Made by a program: the position numbers and the translations under genes. DNA of 64,000 nt, from contig NZ_CABPRU010000004.1 of NCBI RefSeq assembly GCF_902459705.1, forward strand, positions 1-64,000, in the 5' to 3' direction. Position 1 is the first letter of the stretch. Every line of letters starts with the position of its first letter. This stretch comes from Pandoraea terrigena. GTDB lineage: Bacteria > Pseudomonadota > Gammaproteobacteria > Burkholderiales > Burkholderiaceae. The notes under the pieces were generated by a model, which did not search any database, was not told where the DNA came from, and was given only the letters and a program-made list of their open reading frames with translations. Below, in pieces: positions 46,637 to 57,045 of this stretch.

Positions 46637-47701
46637 TTACCTGCGAACGCTGGCGTCGCGCGGCTTGGCGGTCATCCCTTCGTCATTGACGGCGGCCTCG
46701 GCCTTGTCGACGAGATCGCGCCCGACCAGCACCTTCCATTTCGCATAGACGGGACGCGTCGCATCGACAAAGCGCTGGCGTTGTTCCGGCGTGAGTCGCG
46801 TCACCTTCACGCCGCGCGCCTCCAGGTCGCCCCAGGCTGCATTCGCGCCGCTCAGCACGTCTTCGCGCGCGAGTGTCACTTCGAAGCGCGCCGCCTCGAC
46901 CGCCGCGTCACGAACGATGTCGCGATCCTGCGGTGTCCAGCTATCCCAGACCTGCCGATTGACCGAGAACACGATGGGATCGGCCACGTAATCCCACACC
47001 GTGATGAATCGCTGTCCCAACGTATCGAGCCGCACATTGTTGAAGACCGTGATCGGATTCTCCTGGCCATCGATCTTTCGTGCGCGCAGCGCACGCATTG
47101 CATCGTTCCACGTCATCTGGGCCGGCACGGCGCCCAATGCCGTGAAGATATCGTTGAACAGCAATGACCCGACAACACGGAAACGCAGACCGCGCATATC
47201 CTCAGGCGCACGGATCGGCCGGCGCGAATTGCTCAGTTGACGGAAACCGTTCTCCCCCCACGCCAGCGGCACGACGCCCTGCTCTTCCACGCGGCGAAAC
47301 AGTTCGCGCCCCACGTCGCCCTGCGTAAGGGCGTCGAGAGAGCGACCGTCACGCAGCAGGAACGGCAGGGAGAAAACGTTGAATTCGGGAATCGCGGACG
47401 ACCAGTTGATCGTCGAGCCGACCGCCATGTCGATCACGCCCTGGCGCAATGCAGTGAATTCGCGTGTTTGATCGCCGCCCACGAGCGAGGCCCCTGTGTG
47501 CAATCGAATGTTGATGCGTCCGCGCGTTCGCTCGCGCACCATGTCCGCCCAGAGTTGCGTGCCTTTGCCCCAAGGGGTGCCCGCATCGGGCACGATCGAC
47601 AGCGCGTATTCAGCCTTGTAGGGGCGCGCGGCCACCGGCAGCGCGATTGCGGCAAGGGCAAGCGCGACTCCGACGAGCGCCCGCCAGCCTTGATTCGGCA
47701 T
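46637..47701 (-). CDS. TRAP transporter solute-binding protein (DctP family)
   Basis: A 354-residue periplasmic protein with a signal peptide of about 25 residues (ALVGVALALAAIALPVAAR). DctP features include RIHTG-like RLHTGASLVGGD and the LRFRVVGSLLFNDIFTALGA segment before the binding Arg region. No DctQ or DctM membrane component is encoded nearby, so it must work with a transporter elsewhere or have a sensory role. Confidence 0.88.
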   Translation of the reverse strand: MPNQGWRALVGVALALAAIALPVAARPYKAEYALSIVPDAGTPWGKGTQLWADMVRERTRGRINIRLHTGASLVGGDQTREFTALRQGVIDMAVGSTINWSSAIPEFNVFSLPFLLRDGRSLDALTQGDVGRELFRRVEEQGVVPLAWGENGFRQLSNSRRPIRAPEDMRGLRFRVVGSLLFNDIFTALGAVPAQMTWNDAMRALRARKIDGQENPITVFNNVRLDTLGQRFITVWDYVADPIVFSVNRQVWDSWTPQDRDIVRDAAVEAARFEVTLAREDVLSGANAAWGDLEARGVKVTRLTPEQRQRFVDATRPVYAKWKVLVGRDLVDKAEAAVNDEGMTAKPRDASVRR

Positions 47702-47881
47702 GTTGTCCTCAAGATGATTCGGGATCCGACGTCAACGCGACGTCCTTCACGATCCCGTTCGCATCCGTGAATTATGCGCTCGTCGCCACGGCGCTGACTG
47801 CCTCGGACAATCCCCGATTGCCGCATCGCAGCGCGCCTGCGCAATGGGCCGAATCGCCCGCTGCACAAGGCCCACCACCGC

Positions 47882-48661
47882 TTAGGCAATCGCCAGGCCA
47901 TCGTCGATCGTCATGATCGACCCGTTGATGAACCTGGAATCGTCTGACGCGAGAAGCAAAATCAGCCCGTCCAGATCGCTCGGTTCGCCGACGCGTTGGC
48001 GAGGCAGCATCTCAATGAGCTTGCGACCGGCATCGGTCTGCCAATGTTCGTGGTTGATCTCGGTGTCGATATAGCCCGGACACAACGCATTGACGTTGAT
48101 GTTGTAACGCCCCCATTCCAGCGCCATCGCGCGGGTCATGTGGATGACCGCCGCCTTGCTCACGCAGTAGACGCCGAGCAAGGAAATTGCGCGCTGCCCG
48201 GCCACCGACGCCACGTTGATGATCCGATGCTGGCGCTGCGGGTCGCCCTTTGCACGCCGGATCATGCGCTTGGCGACTTCCTGCGCCACGAAAAAAGTAC
48301 CGCGCGTGTTGGTGTTCAGAACGTAGTCGTAGTCCTGCGGCGTGACATCAACCAACCGCTGCTGCGTCGACACCCCGGAGTTGTTGATCAGAATGTCGAT
48401 GGCCCCCGCCTCGGTCTCGGCATGGGCCACGCCGGCACGAATGCTGTCGTAGTCCGTCACATCGAGGGGAACGACGTGTGCCGCACCGCCTTGCGACTCG
48501 ATCTCCGCGCGCAATTCCTTGAGCCGTTCAACGCGTCGGCTGGCAAGCACAACCTTCGCCCCAGCCTGGGCAAGGACCTTGGCAAACTGCATGCCAAGTC
48601 CGCTGGAGGCCCCCGTCACCATTGCCACTTTCCCTTCCAGATTCAGCGAACGCCCCATCAT
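47882..48661 (-). CDS. Short-chain dehydrogenase/reductase
   Basis: A 259-residue SDR. Two adjacent ATGs are possible (48661 or 48658). The nucleotide-binding motif is VTGASSGLGMQFA and the catalytic tetrad includes the Ser in NVASVAG and Y-x-x-x-K in YCVSKAA. The C-terminal PGYIDTEINHEHW is usual. It divergently faces the ETF-QO gene (176 bases between) and may act on a 3-hydroxyacyl-type substrate; inference only. Confidence 0.88.
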   Translation of the reverse strand: MMGRSLNLEGKVAMVTGASSGLGMQFAKVLAQAGAKVVLASRRVERLKELRAEIESQGGAAHVVPLDVTDYDSIRAGVAHAETEAGAIDILINNSGVSTQQRLVDVTPQDYDYVLNTNTRGTFFVAQEVAKRMIRRAKGDPQRQHRIINVASVAGQRAISLLGVYCVSKAAVIHMTRAMALEWGRYNINVNALCPGYIDTEINHEHWQTDAGRKLIEMLPRQRVGEPSDLDGLILLLASDDSRFINGSIMTIDDGLAIA

Positions 48662-48836
48662 CGTCTCCCTCGAGCCTCGACACCAATTGAAAAACGGCGA
48701 CGCCGCATGGCCTGCCGCTAGAGTTGACCACCTACCAAACTGAACGATCGTGCCATTAATATGCGGTTGCGAGGCGCCTCCCATTCCCGGAAAATGGCCG
48801 CACCCACGAATTCTAACGTTTATCACAGGAGCATCA

Positions 48837-50507
48837 ATGGATCCCAAGCTGCTTGAGCAGTACGGCCCCAGGGAGTCGATGGAGTATGACGTCGTCGTTG
48901 TCGGCGGCGGTCCGGCCGGCCTGTCCACGGCTATCCGTTTGAAGCAACGCGCGCAGGAGGCGGGAAAGGACATTTCCGTGTGCGTGCTGGAGAAAGGCTC
49001 GGAAATCGGGGCCCACATCCTCTCCGGCGCAGTCATGGATCCGCAAGCGCTGACCGAACTTATCCCCGACTGGAAAGCCCTCGGCGCGCCGCTCGACACC
49101 CCGGTCACCGAAGATCGCTTCCTGTTCCTGAGTGAGAACGGCGCGACCCCCACGCCGTCGTGGCTGCTGCCCGCCTGCTTCCAGAATCATGGCAATTACG
49201 TCATCAGCCTGGGTAACGTCGTGCGCTGGCTCGGCCAGCAGGCCGAAGCCCTGGGCGTGGAAATCTTCCCGGGTTTCCCCGCCGCCGAGATCCTGTATGA
49301 CGAGAGCGGCGCGGTCATGGGCGTGGCCACCGGCAACATGGGGGTCGGCAAGGACGGCGAACCGACCGAGAACTTCCAACTTGGCATGGAGCTGCATGCC
49401 AAATACACGATCTTCTCGGAAGGCGCACGTGGCAGCCTGGGCCGGCAACTGATGCGCAAATTCAATCTCGACGAGGGACGCGATCCGCAGGCCTACGGCC
49501 TGGGCATCAAGGAACTGTGGGAAATCGACCCGGCCAAGCACAAGGAAGGCCTCGTCATCCACACCGCCGGCTGGCCACTCAACGCACAAACCTACGGCGG
49601 CTCGTTCCTCTATCACCTGCCCAATCACCAGGTGGCTGTCGGCTTCATCGTCGGCCTTGATTACGGCAATCCGTATCTGTCGCCGTTCGAGGAATTCCAG
49701 CGCTACAAGACGCACCCATCGATTCGTCACTTCCTGGAAGGCGGCAAACGCATCTCCTATGGCGCACGCGCCATCACGGCGGGAGGTCTGCTGGCCCTGC
49801 CCAAGCTCGTCTTCAAGGGCGGTGCACTGGTCGGGTGCGAAGCGGGCTTCCTCAACGTCAGCCGGATCAAGGGCAGCCACGCCGCCATCAAGACCGGCAT
49901 GATGGCCGGTGACGCCGCGTTCGACGCGCTGGTTGCCGGGCGTCAGCGTGACGAACTCAGCGCCTATCCGGCGGCATTCGAACAATCATGGCTGCACGAG
50001 GAGTTGAACAAGGCACGCAACTTCAAGCAATGGTTCAAGAAGGGCCTGACCATCGCCACGATCATGACCGGCATCGAGCAAAAGCTGCTCGGTGGCAAGA
50101 TGCCGTGGACGATTCACCGCGAGAAGGCCGATCACGAGTGCCTGCTGCCGGCCGCGCAATGCCAGCCGATCGTCTACCCCAAGCCGGATGGCAAGCTCAC
50201 GTTCGACCGCCTGTCGTCGGTGTTCATCTCGAACACCAACCACGAAGAGAACCAGCCAGCGCACCTCACGCTCAAGGATCCCAGCGTGCCGATCGGCATC
50301 AATCTGGCCGAGTACGCAGGGCCTGAACAACGTTATTGCCCGGCAGGCGTGTACGAATTCGTGAAGAACGACGACGACTCCGAGCGGCTGCAAATCAACG
50401 CGCAGAACTGTGTGCACTGCAAGACGTGCGATATCAAGGACCCGACGCAGAACATCGTGTGGGTCACGCCGGAAGGGGGTGGCGGGCCGAACTACCCGAA
50501 TATGTAA
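48837..50507 (+). CDS. Electron transfer flavoprotein-ubiquinone oxidoreductase
   Basis: A 556-residue FAD and [4Fe-4S] enzyme linking acyl-CoA oxidation to the quinone pool. ATG 48837 follows CAGGAG. The FAD motif VVVVGGGPAGLSTA is near residue 18. The C-terminal ferredoxin-like motif C-x2-C-x2-C (NCVHCKTCDIKDP) and a Cys upstream (QRYCPAGVYE) supply the cluster ligands. Length matches the family. Its own promoter and terminator suggest a monocistron. Confidence 0.95.
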   Translation: MDPKLLEQYGPRESMEYDVVVVGGGPAGLSTAIRLKQRAQEAGKDISVCVLEKGSEIGAHILSGAVMDPQALTELIPDWKALGAPLDTPVTEDRFLFLSENGATPTPSWLLPACFQNHGNYVISLGNVVRWLGQQAEALGVEIFPGFPAAEILYDESGAVMGVATGNMGVGKDGEPTENFQLGMELHAKYTIFSEGARGSLGRQLMRKFNLDEGRDPQAYGLGIKELWEIDPAKHKEGLVIHTAGWPLNAQTYGGSFLYHLPNHQVAVGFIVGLDYGNPYLSPFEEFQRYKTHPSIRHFLEGGKRISYGARAITAGGLLALPKLVFKGGALVGCEAGFLNVSRIKGSHAAIKTGMMAGDAAFDALVAGRQRDELSAYPAAFEQSWLHEELNKARNFKQWFKKGLTIATIMTGIEQKLLGGKMPWTIHREKADHECLLPAAQCQPIVYPKPDGKLTFDRLSSVFISNTNHEENQPAHLTLKDPSVPIGINLAEYAGPEQRYCPAGVYEFVKNDDDSERLQINAQNCVHCKTCDIKDPTQNIVWVTPEGGGGPNYPNM

Positions 50508-50517
50508 TGCTGCATCG

Positions 50518-50541
50518 CCGCCGGTTCGTCCGGCGGTTTTT
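50518..50541 (+). terminator. Intrinsic terminator of the ETF-QO gene
   Basis: CCGCCGG / CCGGCGG (50518-50524 with 50530-50536, loop TTCGT) followed by five T residues, 10 bases after the stop. Confidence 0.88.
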
Positions 50542-50828
50542 GTTTGCGGGTCACGACGTTGCGTTGTGTCGCCACCCGCCTGCCGGCGACGCGTCCTGTC
50601 GATCTCGAACGCATGTCAATGGCAAGGAGACACGATGCCCAAATCGTCCGTTGCTCATCGGGTGGCGCAAGAGGCCGGACGGCACACGCTACGCCGCCAA
50701 AGGCGAACGCCCAATCACGCGATGCTGGGCGCCAGACGCAAAAACGCCAGACAATCTGTCTGGCGAATCGCACGCGCTGCGGCTGACGACGCCCGGGCGG
50801 CACCTTGCACCACGTCAGTCCGGCATCG
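50542..50828. other. Gap between ETF-QO terminator and aroC
   Basis: About 290 bases downstream of both genes (they converge). Several short frames exist but none has a ribosome site or recognisable content. I see no RNA gene or repeat. Confidence 0.4.
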
Positions 50829-51932
50829 TCATTCCGGTGCGTGTGCCGCGATGATCGGTGTGCTTACGTGCACATCGCCACACTGCGCGCGGTGACGCAA
50901 CGCATGATCGATCAGCACGAGCGCGAGCAGCGCTTCGGCAATCGGCGTCGCGCGAATTCCAACGCACGGGTCGTGACGCCCGAAGGTCTCCACCGTCGAC
51001 GCCTGCCCCGCCACATCGATGGAGCGACGCGGCGTACGAATGCTCGACGTGGGCTTGATCGCGATCGACACGTCAATATCCTGCCCCGTCGAAATGCCCC
51101 CCAGAATGCCACCGGCGTTGTTCCCGACAAAGCCCTCCGGGGTCAATTCGTCGCCGTGCTCCGATCCCTTCTGCGTAACGCTGCGGAAACCCGCACCGAT
51201 TTCCACGCCCTTGACGGCATTCAGGCCCATCATCGCGTGCGCGATATCGGCATCCAGACGGTCGAACAGCGGCTCGCCGAGACCGACCGGAACGCCCGTC
51301 GCGACGACGCGAAGCTTGGCACCGACGGAATCTCCCGCCTTGCGGAGCGCGTCCATATACGCTTCCAGTTGCGGGACGACTTCCGCGTTGGCGGCGAAGA
51401 ACGGATTCTGCGACACCTGCGACCAATCCGTCTGCGCAATCTCGATGTCACCGAGTTGCGTCATGCAGCCGTGCACCTGCACGCCGTATTTCTCGGCCAG
51501 CCACTTCTTGGCCACTGCCCCGGCGGCAACCACCGGCGCCGTGAGACGTGCCGACGAGCGGCCGCCGCCGCGGTAATCGCGCACGCCGTACTTTTGCAGA
51601 TAGGTGTAGTCGGCATGTCCGGGGCGAAACGTCTGGACGATGTTGCCGTAGTCCTTGCTGCGTTGATCGGTGTTGCGGATCAGCAGCGCGATCGGGGTCC
51701 CCGTCGTCACGCCGTCGAACACGCCGGAGAGAATCTCGACCGTATCCGGCTCGTTGCGCTGCGTGACGTGACGCGACGTACCAGGACGGCGACGATCCAG
51801 CTCCCCCTGGATGTCGGCTTCCGTGAGCGTCATTCCCGGCGGACAGCCATCGATCACGCAGCCAATGGCCGGGCCGTGCGATTCGCCGAAAGTGGTAACG
51901 GTAAACAGGGTTCCAAGCGTATTGCCAGACAT
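50829..51932 (-). CDS. aroC: Chorismate synthase
   Basis: A 367-residue enzyme for the last step of the shikimate pathway; it makes chorismate from EPSP using reduced FMN. ATG 51932 gives the standard N-terminus ([20 protein letters not shown]). All three signatures are seen: [27 protein letters not shown] with GGG before it, and the region around [17 protein letters not shown] longer frame to 52202 is a chance extension. Confidence 0.96.
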   Translation of the reverse strand: MSGNTLGTLFTVTTFGESHGPAIGCVIDGCPPGMTLTEADIQGELDRRRPGTSRHVTQRNEPDTVEILSGVFDGVTTGTPIALLIRNTDQRSKDYGNIVQTFRPGHADYTYLQKYGVRDYRGGGRSSARLTAPVVAAGAVAKKWLAEKYGVQVHGCMTQLGDIEIAQTDWSQVSQNPFFAANAEVVPQLEAYMDALRKAGDSVGAKLRVVATGVPVGLGEPLFDRLDADIAHAMMGLNAVKGVEIGAGFRSVTQKGSEHGDELTPEGFVGNNAGGILGGISTGQDIDVSIAIKPTSSIRTPRRSIDVAGQASTVETFGRHDPCVGIRATPIAEALLALVLIDHALRHRAQCGDVHVSTPIIAAHAPE

Positions 51933-52110
51933 ACGGGGTCGGGTTCGGGTAGGACGGGAAGGCCCTATTATGCCAGCGATCCCGTCACGCCGCGCCGCCA
52001 GGTGCGGCAGACTGAGGCGTGAAACGAGCGAATGGCGGCATTTTGAGGGCCTTTCGGGCGCGGCTTCGGAGCATTCCGAGCCAAGGTCGCGATTCAGGGG
52101 GAGGCGTTTC

Positions 52111-54030
52111 TCACACGGGCCAGGGCCCGCGCAGCTTGAGTACCTTTTCACGCAGGGATTCAGGCGTGGCCTGGGCAGGCGCCACCGGCGCACCGACGAC
52201 AAGCTCGAGCCGATTCAAGATGCCGCGCTTGAATGGTCGTGTCATGGCCGAGCCGCCATGCCGGGAGAAGAAACTCCCCCACAGCCCACGCAGCGCCATC
52301 GGCACCACCGGCACCGGCGTGCGCTCGATGATGCGTTGTACGCCTTGACGGAAGACCTGCAGCTCGCCGGTTGCCGTGAGCTTGCCCTCCGGAAAGAGGC
52401 AAACGACCTCACCCGCTTCCAGCGCGTCCGCGATTCGCCGGTACGCTCGGTCGAGGGCAGCCGCATCTTCATATGCCGGGGCAATCGGAATGGCGCCGAC
52501 CGTACGGAAGAACCACGACAGCACCGGGATGCGGAAAATCCGGTAGTCCATCACAAAGCGAACCGGACGCCGGATCGACGCGCCGATGACCACCGCATCG
52601 GCGAAGCTAACGTGATTGCAGACCAACAAGCATGGCCCGTCGTCCGGAATCTGGCCGGCCCCTTTGACTTCGATGCGGTAAAGGGTATGCAACAGCATCC
52701 ACATCACGAAGCGAATCAGGAACTCCGGCAGGCGCAAATACAGATAGACCGCCACCAGCGCATTGAGAATACCGGTGACGAGATACAACTGGTCGATGGT
52801 AAGCCCGGCTTTCGTGAGCGCCATCGCCATGAGCGCCGACACGATCATGAACAACGCGTTGAGAATATTGTTCGCTGCAATGATGCGCGCGCGATGCGAT
52901 GGCGCACTACGGCTCTGGATCAGTGCATACAGGGGCACGCTGTAGAAACCGCCGAACATCGCGAGCAGGAACAAGTCCGCCAGCACACGCCAATGGGCCG
53001 GCTGCGAGACGAACTGAGCCACGCTTTGCAAGGCAACGCCGTGAGCACCGCCCCGACTCGCGAAATAGAGATCGACCGCGAACACGGTCATGCCGATCGA
53101 GCCGAACGGCACCAGTCCGATTTCCACCTTGCCGCCCGACAGCCGCTCGCACAGCAGCGAGCCCGCCCCGATGCCCAGGGAGAACATGGCCAACAGCAGC
53201 GTGACGACGCCCGGTCCGGCGCCGAGCACGTCATGCGCGAAATTGAAAAACGATGCGAGAAAGGTGGCCCCGAGGAACCAAAGCCAGGAGATGCCGAGCA
53301 GGCTCTGGAAGACAGCGCGGTCCGTGCGCGCGATGCGCAGATTTCTCCACGTCTCGGTCAGCGGATTCCAATTGATACGCAGATCTGGCTGCGCCGCGGG
53401 CGTTTGCGGCACCCAAGTCGACACCAGCCGGCCCAGCACGGCCAACCCCAGGCAAACGCCGCCGATCCACGGCAGTGAACCCGCCCCGGCGCCCGCCAAC
53501 TCGCCCCCGACAATCGTGCCGATCAGGATGGCCACGAACGTACCCATTTCGACCAGGCCGTTCCCCCCCACGAGTTCGTGATTGGCCAGGTGCTGGGGGA
53601 GATAGGCGTATTTCACCGGCCCGAAAAGCGTGGAGTGCAGCCCCATCAGGAACGTGCACACAAACAGCAGCGGTGCACTCGCCCAGAGGAAACCCGCCGC
53701 ACCGACGGCCATGATCGCAATCTCCAGCGTCTTGACGAAGCGGATCAGGCGCGCCTTGTCCCACTTGTCGGCAATCTGGCCGCTGGTCGCGGAAAACAAC
53801 AGGAACGGCGCGATGAAGATGGCCGAGATGAGGAACGCCGCCGTCTTGCCGTCGACGTCCTGAAAAAGCGATGCGTGATAGGTGACAAGCGACGTGAACG
53901 CGATCTTGAACACGTTGTCGTTCATCGCGCCCAGAAACTGCGTCCAGAAGAACGGCGCGAAGCGCCGCTCTTTCAACAGTCGTGATTGATGGCCCTCGCC
54001 GCGTGCCCCGCGCTGGCTGGCCTCACTCAC
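52111..54030 (-). CDS. MFS permease-acyltransferase fusion
   Basis: A 639-residue protein. Residues about 20-430 form an MFS permease resembling the lysophospholipid transporter LplT ([18 protein letters not shown]). Residues about 445-630 are a PlsC-type acyltransferase with the catalytic NHVSFAD (H-x4-D) and FPEGKLT motifs. Many homologues continue with an AMP-binding acyl-ACP synthetase domain of about 500 residues, which is absent here. It probably flips and re-acylates lysophospholipids at the inner membrane. Its start overlaps the CBS gene upstream by 4 bases. Confidence 0.88.
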   Translation of the reverse strand: MSEASQRGARGEGHQSRLLKERRFAPFFWTQFLGAMNDNVFKIAFTSLVTYHASLFQDVDGKTAAFLISAIFIAPFLLFSATSGQIADKWDKARLIRFVKTLEIAIMAVGAAGFLWASAPLLFVCTFLMGLHSTLFGPVKYAYLPQHLANHELVGGNGLVEMGTFVAILIGTIVGGELAGAGAGSLPWIGGVCLGLAVLGRLVSTWVPQTPAAQPDLRINWNPLTETWRNLRIARTDRAVFQSLLGISWLWFLGATFLASFFNFAHDVLGAGPGVVTLLLAMFSLGIGAGSLLCERLSGGKVEIGLVPFGSIGMTVFAVDLYFASRGGAHGVALQSVAQFVSQPAHWRVLADLFLLAMFGGFYSVPLYALIQSRSAPSHRARIIAANNILNALFMIVSALMAMALTKAGLTIDQLYLVTGILNALVAVYLYLRLPEFLIRFVMWMLLHTLYRIEVKGAGQIPDDGPCLLVCNHVSFADAVVIGASIRRPVRFVMDYRIFRIPVLSWFFRTVGAIPIAPAYEDAAALDRAYRRIADALEAGEVVCLFPEGKLTATGELQVFRQGVQRIIERTPVPVVPMALRGLWGSFFSRHGGSAMTRPFKRGILNRLELVVGAPVAPAQATPESLREKVLKLRGPWPV

Positions 54031-54482
54031 TTGTTGTTTTCCGCTTCCTCGGCCGGCCAGTCGCGAATGTAGGCCTTGAGCATGCGATTTTCAAAGGATT
54101 GCTCCTCGACGACGGCACGCGCCACATCGTAGAAGGAAATCACGCCCATGAGCGTGCGATTGTCCATGACCGGCAAGTAGCGGGCGTGGCGCTCGAGCAT
54201 CATGCGCCGGACTTCGTCGACATCCGTCTCCGGCGTGCATGTGAGCGGATGGTCGTCCATGACCTTGCGAATCGTGGAACTGCCGACCGTACCGCCATTC
54301 TCGCTGATCGTATTGATGATTTCGCGGAACGTGAGCATGCCCACGAGATCGCCAAACTCCATGACCACGAGCGAGCCGATGTCGTGCTCCGCCATCGTGT
54401 CGACGGCATCGGCCAGCAACGTCTCAGGGGTCACGGTGAAAAGGGTGTTGCCCTTTACTTTCAGGATGTCAGACACACGCAT
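54027..54482 (-). CDS. CBS domain pair protein
   Basis: A 151-residue protein with two CBS motifs (VSDILKVKGNTLFTVTPETLLADAVDTMAEHDIG and IRKVMDDHPLTCTPETDVDEVRRMML). It likely binds adenine nucleotides. The stop overlaps the start of the MFS-acyltransferase gene (ATGA), so the two are translationally coupled and the CBS protein may sense energy state for that membrane enzyme; inference. Confidence 0.88.
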   Translation of the reverse strand: MRVSDILKVKGNTLFTVTPETLLADAVDTMAEHDIGSLVVMEFGDLVGMLTFREIINTISENGGTVGSSTIRKVMDDHPLTCTPETDVDEVRRMMLERHARYLPVMDNRTLMGVISFYDVARAVVEEQSFENRMLKAYIRDWPAEEAENNK

Positions 54483-54893
54483 GGCACACTCTCCTCGTTG
54501 TGATGCTCGGGCAACTGCGGCGCAACGATGCCACCGGACGCATTTGCCAGACTTTGGTGTTCGAGGCGGATCGCCAGCGCGCACGCCGCTGTCGCCTCGT
54601 TATCGTGATTAGATCATGTTCGAAAGATGCTATCGGAAAGCGTCTGAAAAGGAAAGGAACAAGACGCGCGAATGTCCGTGCGACGAGGGTTTTCGGCCGA
54701 TTCCGGGGATCGGTCGGATGTCCCCTCACCTCAAGCATAAGACAACACCGGCATTTCGCCGATGCGGGTGCCAGCGCCTGTCGAGATGCCCCGCGGTGGT
54801 GCTAGGATTACCGCATACGTGATGTCCGCATCACGCGCCAGCGCCAAGTCGCTGTCAAGTCAACGTCAAGCCAACCGCGAGGCCTTCTCCGAC
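54483..54893. other. Divergent gap between CBS and sulfhydrylase genes
   Basis: About 410 bases holding both promoter regions. I looked for a SAM or SAH riboswitch ahead of the sulfhydrylase gene and found none. No RNA gene or repeat was recognised. Confidence 0.4.
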
Positions 54894-56201
54894 ATGTCAG
54901 TCCCGCATTTCGACACGCTTGCCCTGCACGCCGGTGCCGGGCCCGACCCCGCCACCGGGGCACGCGCCACACCGATTTACCAGACCACGTCGTTCGTCTT
55001 CACCGACGCCGACCAGGCGGCTGCGCTTTTCAACATGGAACGCGCGGGGCATGTCTACTCGCGCATTTCCAATCCGACCAATGCCGTCTTCGAAGAGCGC
55101 ATGGCCGCGCTGGAAAACGGCGTTGGCGCGATCGCCACGGCGAGCGGCCAGGCCGCGCTGCATCTGGCCATCGCCACGCTGATGGGCGCAGGCTCGCACA
55201 TCGTGGCGTCCAGCGCGCTGTACGGCGGCTCTCACAATCTGCTGCACTACACGCTGCGCCGCTTTGGCATCGAGACCACCTTCGTGCGCCCCGGCGACCT
55301 GGATGGCTGGCGCGCCGCCGTACGCCCCGAGACCCGGCTGCTCTTTGGCGAAACGCTCGGCAATCCGGGGCTCGACGTCCTCGACATCCCCCATGTCGCC
55401 CAGATCGCGCATGACGCCGGCGTGCCCCTGATGGTCGATAGCACGTTCACCACACCATGGCTGATCCGGCCCTTCGATCATGGCGCCGATATCGTCTATC
55501 ACTCGGCCACCAAGTTCCTCGGCGGACATGGCACGACCATTGGCGGCATTCTGGTCGACGGTGGCACGTTCGACTTCGAGCGGAGTGGCAAATTTCCTGA
55601 ACTGACCGAACCGTATGAAGGCTTCCACGGCATGGTCTTCGCCGAAGAGAATTCCGTCGCGCCGTTCCTGCTGCGCGCGCGACGCGAAGGATTGCGCGAC
55701 TTTGGCGCATGCCTGCATCCGCAGGCGGCGTGGCAACTGCTGCAAGGTATCGAAACGCTACCGCTGCGCATGGCGCGGCACGTCGACAACGCGCGTCGGG
55801 TGGTGGAATTTCTGGCGGGACACGAGGCCGTGGCGAGCGTCGCCTACCCTGAACTGGCGTCGCACCCCGACTACGCACTAGCCAAGCGCCTGCTGCCGCG
55901 CGGGGCGGGGGCGGTATTCAGCTTCAATCTGAAGGGCGACCGGCAGGCAGGGCGTCGCTTCATCGAATCGCTGCAACTCTTCTCGCATCTGGCCAACGTT
56001 GGCGACGCGCGCTCGCTGGTCATTCACCCCGCCTCCACCACGCATTTCCGCATGGACGCCGCAGCGCTTGCGGCCGCTGGCATCGGAGAAGGCACCGTAC
56101 GCCTGTCGGTCGGCCTGGAAGACCCCGACGACCTGATCCAGGACCTCAAACGCGGCCTGAAGGCGGCAGTCAAATCCACGGCCAAGGGGCAAGCGCGATG
56201 A
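54894..56201 (+). CDS. metY: O-acetylhomoserine/O-succinylhomoserine sulfhydrylase
   Basis: A 435-residue PLP enzyme of the Cys/Met metabolism family; ATG 54894 gives the standard start (FDTLALHAGAGPDPATGA). The substrate loop YSRISNPTNAVFEERMAALE and the Schiff-base Lys in HSATKFLGGHG are intact. It should form homocysteine directly from sulfide and an acylated homoserine, using sulfide from the sulfite reductase pathway also in this window. The name metY is a best guess; a cysteine synthase-like activity cannot be excluded. The next gene overlaps by 4 bases. Confidence 0.9.
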   Translation: MSVPHFDTLALHAGAGPDPATGARATPIYQTTSFVFTDADQAAALFNMERAGHVYSRISNPTNAVFEERMAALENGVGAIATASGQAALHLAIATLMGAGSHIVASSALYGGSHNLLHYTLRRFGIETTFVRPGDLDGWRAAVRPETRLLFGETLGNPGLDVLDIPHVAQIAHDAGVPLMVDSTFTTPWLIRPFDHGADIVYHSATKFLGGHGTTIGGILVDGGTFDFERSGKFPELTEPYEGFHGMVFAEENSVAPFLLRARREGLRDFGACLHPQAAWQLLQGIETLPLRMARHVDNARRVVEFLAGHEAVASVAYPELASHPDYALAKRLLPRGAGAVFSFNLKGDRQAGRRFIESLQLFSHLANVGDARSLVIHPASTTHFRMDAAALAAAGIGEGTVRLSVGLEDPDDLIQDLKRGLKAAVKSTAKGQAR

Positions 56202-57013
56202 ACTTCGACATCGACGACAACAACCTCTACGCCTATACCGCCGGCAAATCGATGGATCCAGCGCTGCCGACCGTTGTGTTCCTGCATGGCGCGCAGCACG
56301 ATCACAGCGTGTGGGGCTTACAAAGCCGGTATCTCGCCCATCACGGCATGAACGTGCTCGCCCTTGATTTGCCGGGACATCACCGCAGCACGGGCGCCCC
56401 GTTGACAACGATTGGCGAGATGGCCGATCGCGTCGTCACCGTCCTCGATGCCGCCGGCATCCGTCAGGCGACCTGGGTCGGGCACAGCATGGGGTCGTTG
56501 ATTGCGCTGGACGCCGCCGCCCGCCATCCCGAGCGGGTGTCCCGTATTGCGCTGGTGGGCACCGCTTACCCGATGAAAGTCGCCGACGTTCTGCTCGAGG
56601 CCGCCGCCGAGCGTGAGCCCGAGGCCATCGCCCTCGTCAACGCGTGGTCGCACAGCACGCTCGCCGCCAAGCCTTCGGCGCCCGGCCCGGGTTTCTGGAC
56701 ATGGGGCGGAAATCAACGGTTGATGGAGCGCGTGTCGCAACGCAATCCGGCCAAGGTGTTCCTCATCGATTTCGAGGCGTGCAATCGCTACGATCAGGGG
56801 ATGGAGGCGGCCGCGCACGTCCGGTGTCCGGTGCTCGCCGTGCTGGGACAGCGAGATCAGATGACGCCCCCGCGCGCGGCGCAAGCCCTGCTCGACGCGC
56901 TGCGCGAGGCCGGCGCACCGGTCTCGATCAAGATCGTCGATGCGGGACACGCAATCATGACGGAACAGCCGGACGCCCTGCTCGATGCGCTCGTGGAATT
57001 CATGCGACACTGA
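56198..57013 (+). CDS. Alpha/beta hydrolase
   Basis: A 271-residue hydrolase. The motifs are VVFLHGAQHDHSVW (oxyanion), VGHSMGSLIALDAAA (nucleophile Ser) and VDAGHAIM (His). It begins inside the end of the sulfhydrylase gene (ATGA overlap), which suggests a link to methionine or acyl-homoserine metabolism, but the substrate is unknown. Confidence 0.88.
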   Translation: MNFDIDDNNLYAYTAGKSMDPALPTVVFLHGAQHDHSVWGLQSRYLAHHGMNVLALDLPGHHRSTGAPLTTIGEMADRVVTVLDAAGIRQATWVGHSMGSLIALDAAARHPERVSRIALVGTAYPMKVADVLLEAAAEREPEAIALVNAWSHSTLAAKPSAPGPGFWTWGGNQRLMERVSQRNPAKVFLIDFEACNRYDQGMEAAAHVRCPVLAVLGQRDQMTPPRAAQALLDALREAGAPVSIKIVDAGHAIMTEQPDALLDALVEFMRH

Positions 57014-57045
57014 GCGCGTCACCTTCCCAATGGAGGAGGCTCGCC

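Noticed and set aside
54483-54893. Possible SAM or SAH riboswitch upstream of the sulfhydrylase
   Set aside because: None of the conserved cores I know from these riboswitches could be found.
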